A stretch of 64,000 bases of DNA from Vibrio sp. 10N. GTDB lineage: Bacteria > Pseudomonadota > Gammaproteobacteria > Enterobacterales > Vibrionaceae. The stretch spans positions 806,001 to 870,000 of the forward strand of contig NZ_BTPM01000001.1 in assembly GCF_036245475.1 (NCBI RefSeq). The letters run 5' to 3'. Numbering within the stretch: position 1 is the first letter of the stretch; each line of letters opens with the position of its first letter. The translations under genes and the position numbers were made by a program. Under the pieces are notes generated by a model. It was not told the origin of the DNA. It saw only the letters and a program-made list of their open reading frames with translations, and made no database searches. Of this stretch, positions 58,009-64,000 are shown piece after piece.

Positions 58009-59163
58009 ATGGAACAGTATGAAATAGTCGTCGTTGGCGGTGGAATGGTAGGAGCGGCGCTTGCTCTCGGCCTTGCAAAGCAGGGTCGTTCGGTTGCCGT
58101 TATTGAGAAGTTCACGCCGAAGCCATTTGAACAAGCCCAGCCGATGGACTTACGTGTGTCTGCTATTTCACATCGTTCTGTGGATCTTCTGCAATCTTTA
58201 GACGCCTGGGGCGCTATTCAAGACACTCGAGTCTGTCCGTACGCTAGACTTGAAACCTGGGAGGCGGACAACTGTCGCATTCGATTTAACGCCGGCGAGC
58301 TCTCTCTCCCGCAACTGGGCTATATTATTGAGAATCGTATGATTCAATTAGGGCTTTGGGCCCAGTTCGCGCGGTTTGAAAACTTAAAAGTCATCGAAGG
58401 TGATGGAGTAGAAAGCTTAGAGCTCGCTCCTAATGATTCCAGTATCACGCTTGAATCGGGCAGAGTGCTCAAGGCACATTTAGTGGTGGGCGCAGATGGT
58501 GCTAACTCGAGAGTGAGACAATCGGCGGGCATTGGTATTACGGCCTGGGACTATCGTCAAGAATGTATGCTGATCAATGTTGAAACGGAGCTGCCACAAC
58601 AAGATATTACCTGGCAATGGTTTACACCAAGTGGTCCTCGTTCGTTTTTGCCTCTGTGCGGCAATCAAGGCTCACTGGTTTGGTATGACGCTCCCAAGCG
58701 TATTCGACAGTTGAAGAATATGAATCCCGCGCAGCTAGAGTCGGAGATCGCCACTTATTTTCCGGCAGAACTCGGGAAAGTGAAAGTGCTACAGCACGGA
58801 TCATTTCCGCTGACCCGCCGTCATGCTCAACGTTATCACAAGCAGGGTTGTGTTATCGTTGGTGACGCTGCACACACGATTAATCCTTTAGCTGGACAGG
58901 GTGTCAATTTAGGCTTTAAAGACGTCGAAACGCTGCTCGAATGTTTTGAATCCAGAGGAGTGACACAACAAGCTCTTGTTCAATATGAGCGTTTACGCCG
59001 CCCAGACAACCTACTCATGCAAACTGGTATGGATGTGTTCTATAAAGGCTTTAGCAATACGCTGCCGCCTTTGATGTTTGCACGAAATGCTATCCTGAAG
59101 TTGGCAGAGCACTCTGGGCCAATTAAACAACAAGTGTTGAAATACGCCATTGGCTTAAAGTAA
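58009..59163 (+). CDS. ubiF: 3-demethoxyubiquinol 3-hydroxylase UbiF
   Basis: FAD monooxygenase of ubiquinone synthesis (C6 hydroxylation). The 384 residues show the dinucleotide motif VVVGGGMVGAALALGLAKQG, the DG motif VVGADGANSRVRQ and the FAD motif VGDAAHTINPLAGQGVNLGF. UbiH/UbiI share these motifs; the position back-to-back with miaB favours UbiF. No ribosome binding site stronger than GCACT is seen before the ATG. Confidence 0.9.
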   Translation: MEQYEIVVVGGGMVGAALALGLAKQGRSVAVIEKFTPKPFEQAQPMDLRVSAISHRSVDLLQSLDAWGAIQDTRVCPYARLETWEADNCRIRFNAGELSLPQLGYIIENRMIQLGLWAQFARFENLKVIEGDGVESLELAPNDSSITLESGRVLKAHLVVGADGANSRVRQSAGIGITAWDYRQECMLINVETELPQQDITWQWFTPSGPRSFLPLCGNQGSLVWYDAPKRIRQLKNMNPAQLESEIATYFPAELGKVKVLQHGSFPLTRRHAQRYHKQGCVIVGDAAHTINPLAGQGVNLGFKDVETLLECFESRGVTQQALVQYERLRRPDNLLMQTGMDVFYKGFSNTLPPLMFARNAILKLAEHSGPIKQQVLKYAIGLK

Positions 59164-59167
59164 TGAA

Positions 59168-60181
59168 CTAAGCACTAATTACTAGGCACGTCGGGGCAAT
59201 AACCTCAGGTAAGTTTGAATGCCAATTTAGCTTACCTGTTTGAAGATCGAGCTTAAATATCGCAATGTTATTTGAATGCTGATTGGCTGCGAGCAACCAT
59301 TTACCATCCGGCGTGATACTGATGTCTCTTGGAAATGCCCCCTGCACCTCGACATAGCCTCGATACACAGGACGTTCAGGCTCACTCACATCAAACCAAC
59401 TTATCACTGAATCTCCACGACTGGTTAAGTACACAAAACGCTCATCGGCTGAGAGTTTAATCGCGGCCGCTGCTTCGTGGCATGTGTGTTCTGGAAATGC
59501 GGCGATAGTGGTGACTATTTGCCACTGTTGTTTTTTTTGGGTAATCACGGTCAGAGACTCGTCTAGTTCACACAATACAAAACCAAATTGACCATCTTGG
59601 GTAAAGCTGACATGTCTTGGTCCGCTTCCTGGGGGGAATTCCAAACGTTGGGACTGCTGAACCTGTTTGCCTTCACAGTGGTAGAAGGTAAGCAAATCGA
59701 TACCAAGATCGACGGTGACCAATTGGGTCGTGTTAGGAATAAACATCACTTGATGGCCATGGGGTGATGTTTGGCGCGTAGCGTGAGGACCTTGACCATA
59801 GTTGGATAGCTTGGCTATTCGTTGCCCTATCATTCCTGCTGGCTCTAATGCAAACAGTTCGAAGTCTCCAGTTCCGTAGTGGGCAACGGCGACTCTATCA
59901 AGAGTATCGGAAATTGCGACATGACAGGGCGCATCCCCGTCTAGCTCTACTTTTTGAGAATATTGCTCATCGCCTGCAAGAAAGTGCAAAGCAGCCCCTT
60001 CCGCTTGGAAAACCTCAGAGACCACATAAAGGCCGTGTTGAGAATGGGCGAGGTAAGAGGGGTTAACGATATCAGTTTTGATGGAGGGTGAACTAGCTAT
60101 ACCGTTTGCTCCGAATTTGACTTGAGAAAAGCCAAGATGGCCTTGTTGTGAATATTGACCAATGTATACGTTAGCCTGCAT
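59168..60181 (-). CDS. Lactonase-family beta-propeller protein (6-phosphogluconolactonase-like)
   Basis: A 337-residue seven-bladed propeller of the Pgl/YbhE lactonase family: ANVYIGQYSQQGHLGF, HVAISDTLDRVAVAHYGTG, PHGHQVMFIPNTTQ, GSGPRHVSFTQDGQFGFV, FPRDISITPDGKWLLAANQ. The role in the pentose phosphate pathway is likely but other lactones are possible. ATG 60181 is preferred; a GTG five codons upstream is an alternative. It converges with ubiF, 4 bases apart. Confidence 0.82.
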   Translation of the reverse strand: MQANVYIGQYSQQGHLGFSQVKFGANGIASSPSIKTDIVNPSYLAHSQHGLYVVSEVFQAEGAALHFLAGDEQYSQKVELDGDAPCHVAISDTLDRVAVAHYGTGDFELFALEPAGMIGQRIAKLSNYGQGPHATRQTSPHGHQVMFIPNTTQLVTVDLGIDLLTFYHCEGKQVQQSQRLEFPPGSGPRHVSFTQDGQFGFVLCELDESLTVITQKKQQWQIVTTIAAFPEHTCHEAAAAIKLSADERFVYLTSRGDSVISWFDVSEPERPVYRGYVEVQGAFPRDISITPDGKWLLAANQHSNNIAIFKLDLQTGKLNWHSNLPEVIAPTCLVISA

Positions 60182-60367
60182 ATCGCTGTGCACCACTTCA
60201 ATAAATAACTATATGGAACAAGGATCTGCGTGGCGATGCAATTTGGATAGGGGCAATGGGAAAATCTGTGATGAGTGTTGCGAAAGATAATACGAGTTAG
60301 TTACTTTTGGCAGGGTACTGAGTGTTCTCTCACTGTATCAAAGAGTCAGCAACAAAAGCATAGGAAG

Positions 60368-60394
60368 AAAAAAGGCTCGTCAATGACGAGCCTT
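60368..60394 (-). terminator. Terminator of the large tRNA operon
   Basis: On the minus strand AAGGCTCGT (60394-60386) pairs with ACGAGCCTT (60380-60372), followed by a run of U. It is 8 bases past the last tRNA. Confidence 0.88.
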
Positions 60395-60402
60395 CTTAAT
60401 GA

Positions 60403-60487
60403 TGGTGCGGAAGGAGAGACTTGAACTCTCACACCTTGCGGCGCCAGAACCTAAATCTGGTGCGTCTACCAATTCCGCCACTTCCGC
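60403..60487 (-). tRNA. tRNA-Leu(UAG), copy 1 (last in operon)
   Basis: 85 bases with encoded CCA, acceptor GCGGAAG, long variable arm and anticodon loop TTTAGGT. All nine Leu copies in the array appear identical. Confidence 0.97.
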
Positions 60488-60566
60488 AACAAATCTTTAT
60501 AGTTAAGAGAGTAATTGGTAAAACTCAATCTCAACGTTGTCTGGTAAGTATAACTTACAATATAAA

Positions 60567-60643
60567 TGGTGGCTACGACGGGATTCGAACCTGTGACCCC
60601 ATCATTATGAGTGATGTGCTCTAACCAGCTGAGCTACGTAGCC
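60567..60643 (-). tRNA. tRNA-Met(CAU), elongator, copy 1
   Basis: 77 bases, acceptor GGCTACG/CGTAGCC, anticodon loop CTCATAA, encoded CCA. The regular 7-bp acceptor pairing marks it as elongator, not initiator. Confidence 0.96.
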
Positions 60644-60682
60644 ACTCGAGGCTTTCGCCTTACTATTCTTTCAAAAGAAAGA

Positions 60683-60767
60683 TGGTGCGGAAGGAGAGAC
60701 TTGAACTCTCACACCTTGCGGCGCCAGAACCTAAATCTGGTGCGTCTACCAATTCCGCCACTTCCGC
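60683..60767 (-). tRNA. tRNA-Leu(UAG), copy 2
   Basis: Same 85-base sequence as copy 1, preceded in the transcript by the spacer hairpin and the Gln-like remnant. Confidence 0.97.
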
Positions 60768-60850
60768 AACAAAACTTGTAGTTAAGAGAGTAATTGGTAA
60801 AACTCAATCTTAACGTTGTAACCTGAACAATGTCAGAGCCACTTAAATAG

Positions 60851-60917
60851 TGGTGGGCTAACTAGAGCCGAACTAGGGACAATAGATGGGGCATCAAAAG
60901 CCGCTTATCTATCGCGC
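60851..60917 (-). pseudogene. tRNA-Gln-like remnant, copy 1
   Basis: 67 bases that keep the Gln anticodon arm (AAGCGGCTTTTGATGCC), T-loop start (TTCGG) and 3' end TTAGCCCACCA, but have lost the D arm and the matching 5' acceptor strand. Flanked by two copies of a CCACT...AGTGG hairpin. T-arm variant CCTAG. Confidence 0.75.
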
Positions 60918-60928
60918 CACTTAAATAG

Positions 60929-61003
60929 TGGCAGGGCTACCTGGATTCGAACCAGGGAATGGCGGCATCAAAAGCCGCTGCCTTACCGCTTGGCGATAGC
61001 CCT
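60929..61003 (-). tRNA. tRNA-Gln(UUG), copy 1
   Basis: 75 bases, acceptor AGGGCTA/TAGCCCT, anticodon loop TTTTGAT, encoded CCA. The terminal CCA is also the left arm of the downstream hairpin CCACT/AGTGG. Confidence 0.96.
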
Positions 61004-61039
61004 GCAGAAAACAACGAATAAACGTTATTATCTAAAAGA

Positions 61040-61124
61040 TGGTGCGGAAGGAGAGACTTGAACTCTCACACCTTGCGGCGCCAGAACCTAAATCTGGTGC
61101 GTCTACCAATTCCGCCACTTCCGC
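61040..61124 (-). tRNA. tRNA-Leu(UAG), copy 3
   Basis: Identical to the other Leu genes; its upstream spacer has an added hairpin CTCTTA/TAAGAG that is shared only with copy 7. Confidence 0.97.
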
Positions 61125-61223
61125 AACGCTCTTATTTCTAAGAGAATTTATAGTTAAGAGAGTAATTGGTAAAACTCAATCTTAACGTTGTAACCTGATT
61201 TTAAATCAGAGCCACTTAAATAG

Positions 61224-61290
61224 TGGTGGGCTAACTAGAGCCGAACCAGGGACAATAGATGGGGCATCAAAAGCCGCTTCTCTATCGCGC
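61224..61290 (-). pseudogene. tRNA-Gln-like remnant, copy 2
   Basis: 67 bases, same layout as copy 1, with T-arm CCTGG. The adjoining spacer carries the palindrome CTGATTTTAAATCAG. Confidence 0.75.
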
Positions 61291-61302
61291 CACTTTAAAT
61301 AG

Positions 61303-61377
61303 TGGCAGGGCTACCTGGATTCGAACCAGGGAATGGCGGCATCAAAAGCCGCTGCCTTACCGCTTGGCGATAGCCCT
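61303..61377 (-). tRNA. tRNA-Gln(UUG), copy 2
   Basis: Same 75-base sequence as copy 1. Confidence 0.96.
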
Positions 61378-61412
61378 GCAGAAAACAACGAATTAACGTT
61401 ATTTCTAAAAGA

Positions 61413-61497
61413 TGGTGCGGAAGGAGAGACTTGAACTCTCACACCTTGCGGCGCCAGAACCTAAATCTGGTGCGTCTACCAATTCCGCCACTTCCGC
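61413..61497 (-). tRNA. tRNA-Leu(UAG), copy 4
   Basis: Identical to the other Leu genes; spacer type as for copy 2. Confidence 0.97.
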
Positions 61498-61580
61498 AAC
61501 AAAACTTGTAGTTAAGAGAGTAATTGGTAAAACTCGATCTTAACGTTGTAACCTGAACAATGTCAGAGCCACTTAAATAG

Positions 61581-61647
61581 TGGTGGGCTAACTAGAGCCG
61601 AACCAGGGACAATAGATGGGGCATCAAAAGCCGCTTCTCTATCGTGC
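61581..61647 (-). pseudogene. tRNA-Gln-like remnant, copy 3
   Basis: 67 bases, as copy 2 but with GCACGATAG in place of GCGCGATAG at the 5' end. The spacer hairpin is CTGA/TCAG with loop ACAATG. Confidence 0.75.
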
Positions 61648-61659
61648 CACTTTAAATAG

Positions 61660-61734
61660 TGGCAGGGCTACCTGGATTCGAACCAGGGAATGGCGGCATC
61701 AAAAGCCGCTGCCTTACCGCTTGGCGATAGCCCT
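61660..61734 (-). tRNA. tRNA-Gln(UUG), copy 3
   Basis: Same 75-base sequence as copy 1. Confidence 0.96.
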
Positions 61735-61770
61735 GCAGAAAACAACGAATAAACGCTATTATCTAAAAGA

Positions 61771-61855
61771 TGGTGCGGAAGGAGAGACTTGAACTCTCAC
61801 ACCTTGCGGCGCCAGAACCTAAATCTGGTGCGTCTACCAATTCCGCCACTTCCGC
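61771..61855 (-). tRNA. tRNA-Leu(UAG), copy 5
   Basis: Identical to the other Leu genes; follows Met copy 2 in the transcript. Confidence 0.97.
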
Positions 61856-61939
61856 AACAAAACTTTGTAGTTAAGAGAGTAATTGGTAAAACTCAATCTT
61901 AACGTTGTACTTGAAGGCGAACCTGCAAGTTGTAATAAA

Positions 61940-62016
61940 TGGTGGCTACGACGGGATTCGAACCTGTGACCCCATCATTATGAGTGATGTGCTCTAACCA
62001 GCTGAGCTACGTAGCC
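61940..62016 (-). tRNA. tRNA-Met(CAU), elongator, copy 2
   Basis: Same 77-base sequence as Met copy 1; 3' spacer with ACTTGAAGGCG..CTGCAAGT-type pairing is shared with copy 3. Confidence 0.96.
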
Positions 62017-62054
62017 ACTCGAGGCTTTCGCCATTTATTCTTTCAAAAGAAAGA

Positions 62055-62139
62055 TGGTGCGGAAGGAGAGACTTGAACTCTCACACCTTGCGGCGCCAGA
62101 ACCTAAATCTGGTGCGTCTACCAATTCCGCCACTTCCGC
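62055..62139 (-). tRNA. tRNA-Leu(UAG), copy 6
   Basis: Identical to the other Leu genes. Confidence 0.97.
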
Positions 62140-62223
62140 AACAAAACTTATAGTTAAGAGAGTAATTGGTAAAACTCAATCTTAACGTTGTAACCTGATT
62201 TTAAATCAGAGCCACTTAAATAG

Positions 62224-62298
62224 TGGCAGGGCTACCTGGATTCGAACCAGGGAATGGCGGCATCAAAAGCCGCTGCCTTACCGCTTGGCGATAGCCCT
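62224..62298 (-). tRNA. tRNA-Gln(UUG), copy 4 (no remnant beside it)
   Basis: Same 75-base sequence. Here only one CCACT/AGTGG hairpin follows and the Gln-like remnant is absent, as if removed by recombination between the two flanking hairpins. Confidence 0.96.
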
Positions 62299-62334
62299 GC
62301 AGAAAACAACGAATAAACGTTATTATCTAAAAGA

Positions 62335-62419
62335 TGGTGCGGAAGGAGAGACTTGAACTCTCACACCTTGCGGCGCCAGAACCTAAATCTGGTGCGTCTA
62401 CCAATTCCGCCACTTCCGC
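62335..62419 (-). tRNA. tRNA-Leu(UAG), copy 7
   Basis: Identical to the other Leu genes; spacer with the extra CTCTTA/TAAGAG hairpin. Confidence 0.97.
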
Positions 62420-62518
62420 AACGCTCTTATTTCTAAGAGAATTTATAGTTAAGAGAGTAATTGGTAAAACTCAATCTTAACGTTGTAACCTGATTTTAAA
62501 TCAGAGCCACTTAAATAG

Positions 62519-62585
62519 TGGTGGGCTAACTAGAGCCGAACTAGGGACAATAGATGGGGCATCAAAAGCCGCTTCTCTATCGCGC
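62519..62585 (-). pseudogene. tRNA-Gln-like remnant, copy 4
   Basis: 67 bases, T-arm CCTAG as in copy 1; otherwise as copy 2. Confidence 0.75.
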
Positions 62586-62597
62586 CACTTTAAATAG

Positions 62598-62672
62598 TGG
62601 CAGGGCTACCTGGATTCGAACCAGGGAATGGCGGCATCAAAAGCCGCTGCCTTACCGCTTGGCGATAGCCCT
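62598..62672 (-). tRNA. tRNA-Gln(UUG), copy 5
   Basis: Same 75-base sequence as copy 1. Confidence 0.96.
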
Positions 62673-62708
62673 GCAGAAAACAACGAATAAACGTTATTAT
62701 CTAAAAGA

Positions 62709-62793
62709 TGGTGCGGAAGGAGAGACTTGAACTCTCACACCTTGCGGCGCCAGAACCTAAATCTGGTGCGTCTACCAATTCCGCCACTTCCGC
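62709..62793 (-). tRNA. tRNA-Leu(UAG), copy 8
   Basis: Identical to the other Leu genes. Confidence 0.97.
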
Positions 62794-62877
62794 AACAAAA
62801 CTTTTTAGTTAAGAGAGTAATTGGTAAAACTCAATCTTAACGTTGTACTTGAAGGCGAGCCTGCAAGTTGTAATAAA

Positions 62878-62954
62878 TGGTGGCTACGACGGGATTCGAA
62901 CCTGTGACCCCATCATTATGAGTGATGTGCTCTAACCAGCTGAGCTACGTAGCC
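62878..62954 (-). tRNA. tRNA-Met(CAU), elongator, copy 3
   Basis: Same 77-base sequence as Met copy 1. Confidence 0.96.
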
Positions 62955-63033
62955 ACTCTTGAGAGCGAGAGAATATAATACAAACTCGTCTCTTGTGCCA
63001 AGGTTTTTTTTCAAAAACTTGCCACTTTAAAAG

Positions 63034-63108
63034 TGGCAGGGCTACCTGGATTCGAACCAGGGAATGGCGGCATCAAAAGCCGCTGCCTTACCGCTTGGCG
63101 ATAGCCCT
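63034..63108 (-). tRNA. tRNA-Gln(UUG), copy 6
   Basis: Same 75-base tRNA. Its 3' hairpin is GCCACTTTTAAAGTGGC, a variant of the one used elsewhere, again including the CCA. Confidence 0.96.
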
Positions 63109-63139
63109 GCAGAAACAACGAAACGTTGTTCAACAATAA

Positions 63140-63224
63140 TGGTGCGGAAGGAGAGACTTGAACTCTCACACCTTGCGGCGCCAGAACCTAAATCTGGTGC
63201 GTCTACCAATTCCGCCACTTCCGC
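63140..63224 (-). tRNA. tRNA-Leu(UAG), copy 9 (second in operon)
   Basis: Identical to the other Leu genes. The spacer to Met copy 4 uses a different hairpin, TTTCCTAA/TTAGGAAA. Confidence 0.97.
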
Positions 63225-63262
63225 ATTATTTCCTAAAAACTCTAAAAAGAGTGCTTAGGAAA

Positions 63263-63339
63263 TGGTGGCTACGACGGGATTCGAACCTGTGACCCCATCA
63301 TTATGAGTGATGTGCTCTAACCAGCTGAGCTACGTAGCC
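63263..63339 (-). tRNA. tRNA-Met(CAU), elongator, copy 4 (first in operon)
   Basis: Same 77-base sequence. The promoter lies 56 bases upstream. The order Met-Leu-Gln at the operon start matches metT-leuW-glnU of E. coli. Confidence 0.96.
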
Positions 63340-63394
63340 ATTTCCATATTGTTGATTCTCTTTGAAAGTTGCCTTATCGCTGAGAACGGGGCGC

Positions 63395-63423
63395 ATTATG
63401 CGGAGTTGAGTGTGATGCGTCAA
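63395..63423 (-). promoter_or_regulatory. Strong promoter of the tRNA operon
   Basis: Minus strand: -35 TTGACG (63423-63418), 17-base spacer, -10 CATAAT (63400-63395), then a GC-rich discriminator GCGCCCCG, typical of stable-RNA promoters under stringent control. An A/T-rich tract lies upstream of the -35. Confidence 0.88.
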
Positions 63424-63584
63424 CTTTTTTTGTGAAGAAATTTGCGAAAAAGTGCCGTTCGAACTTTTTTTAATCAAACCGCTCTGTTTCTGATCTAAAT
63501 CTGGTAAATAATTGTCGATTTTCAATGGAGCTATTTGCTTCGAAGCAGGATCTCATTGTGAGTTGATAAACCTTGTAAAACAAC

Positions 63585-63609
63585 AAAAGCCAGCAATTGC
63601 TGGCTTTTT
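63585..63609 (-). terminator. Terminator of ychF
   Basis: AAAAGCCAGC (63585-63594) pairs with GCTGGCTTTT (63599-63608); near-symmetrical in both directions. Confidence 0.88.
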
Positions 63610-63632
63610 AAACAATAATGAGTGCTAAGAAA

Positions 63633-64000
63633 TTACACGTTGAAGCGGAAGTGAACTACATCACCATCTTTAACGATGTATTCTTTACCTTCTAGACGCC
63701 ATTTACCTGCATCTTTTGCACCTGACTCACCGTTGAACTGGATGAAGTCGTCATAACCAACAACTTCTGCACGGATGAAGCCTTTTTCGAAGTCAGTGTG
63801 GATCTTACCTGCCGCTTGCGGCGCAGTTGCACCAACAGGGATAGTCCAGGCGCGAACTTCTTTAACACCGGCAGTGAAGTAAGTTTGTAGAGTCAGTAGC
63901 TCGTAACCAGAGCGGATCACACGGTTAAGACCCGGTTCTTCAATGCCCATGTCTGCTAGGAACTCTTCGCGATCTTCGTCGTCTAGCTCAGAAAGCTCAG
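63633..64000 (-). CDS. ychF: Redox-regulated ATPase YchF, C-terminal end (partial)
   Basis: The frame stays open to the window edge, so the N-terminal part lies outside. The visible ~120 residues ([70 protein letters not shown]) are the helical end and TGS domain of YchF/OLA1, a universally conserved ribosome-associated ATPase. Confidence 0.95.
   Translation of the reverse strand, partial: ELSELDDEDREEFLADMGIEEPGLNRVIRSGYELLTLQTYFTAGVKEVRAWTIPVGATAPQAAGKIHTDFEKGFIRAEVVGYDDFIQFNGESGAKDAGKWRLEGKEYIVKDGDVVHFRFNV

Larger units (their letters stand above)
60502..62841 (-). repeat. Eight copies of a 34-base inter-tRNA hairpin
   Basis: A 34-base spacer element lies 5' of every Leu gene except the first-transcribed one: 60502-60535, 60781-60814, 61153-61186, 61511-61544, 61870-61903, 62153-62186, 62448-62481, 62808-62841. 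In RNA sense GTTAAGA pairs with TCTTAAC, and inside it GAGT with ACTC. The copy at 60502 has GTTGAGA, which keeps pairing by G-U. Confidence 0.85.

Noticed and set aside
63064..63258. Short open frames across the tRNA array
   Set aside because: They are read through tRNA genes on the opposite strand and repeat with the array; no coding character.
60403..63339. Regularly spaced repeats resembling a CRISPR array
   Set aside because: The repeats are 75-85-base cloverleaf tRNAs with encoded CCA and the spacers are themselves repeated hairpins; no cas genes are near.

Overview
The window is a chromosomal stretch of a gamma-proteobacterium, almost certainly a Vibrio (Vibrionaceae). This rests on E. 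coli-like gene blocks (sdh-suc, znu, feo, yoaA-tsaB, fadD-rnd, minCDE-ycgL, ptsHI-crr, ybeX/Y/Z-miaB-ubiF), a cysteine-poor FeoC of Vibrio type, and a hugely expanded Met-Leu-Gln tRNA operon. The species cannot be fixed from the sequence alone. Nearly everything is core genome; the only clear mobile element is one intact IS4-type insertion sequence.

Layout. 1-7416: end of the TCA operon (sdhA 3' end, sdhB, sucA, sucB, sucC, sucD) with a terminator. 7434-9965: divergent zinc uptake genes znuCB / znuA around a Zur-like palindrome. 10196-13615: a very large membrane-anchored propeller/AraC regulator. 13625-16022: pxpABC 5-oxoprolinase operon. 16142-16270: a multi-hairpin candidate ncRNA. 16553-19321: Fur box and feoABC. 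19319-20860: a 17-bp tandem repeat and the IS. 20891-25666: HIT protein, argS, yecM-like, an SDR and purU. 25988-33517: yoaA, tsaB, an unknown small protein, Slp-like lipoprotein, hydrolase, fadD, rnd. 33579-37171: minCDE, ycgL, a lytic transglycosylase and a second HPr. 37388-44487: folD (PurR box), tRNA-Arg, a DEAD-box helicase, nfeD-qmcA, cnoX, a possible micro-ORF, and two SDR/epimerase genes. 44784-47098: a tightly overlapping four-gene operon with two DUF1538 membrane proteins, a PII-like protein and a CBS-pair protein. 47160-51905: yfcE, crr, ptsI, ptsH, cysK. 52100-57715: lnt, corC, ybeY, ybeZ, miaB. 58009-60181: ubiF and a lactonase. 60368-63423: a tRNA operon on the minus strand with 9 Leu(UAG), 6 Gln(UUG), 4 Met(CAU) and four conserved tRNA-Gln-like remnants. 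63633-64000: 3' end of ychF.

How the parts fit together. Energy metabolism (TCA, PTS sugar uptake, long-chain fatty acid activation), metal homeostasis (zinc by Znu, ferrous iron by Feo), envelope maintenance (Lnt, CorC, transglycosylase, Slp-like lipoprotein), division-site placement (MinCDE) and translation (ArgS, TsaB, MiaB, YbeY, tRNAs) dominate. The least explained material is the tRNA array with its decayed but copy-conserved Gln-like elements and hairpin spacers, the candidate ncRNA upstream of pxpA, the DUF1538/PII/CBS operon, the receiver-less propeller-AraC regulator, and the Ser46-less second HPr with a leader that could mask its ribosome binding site.
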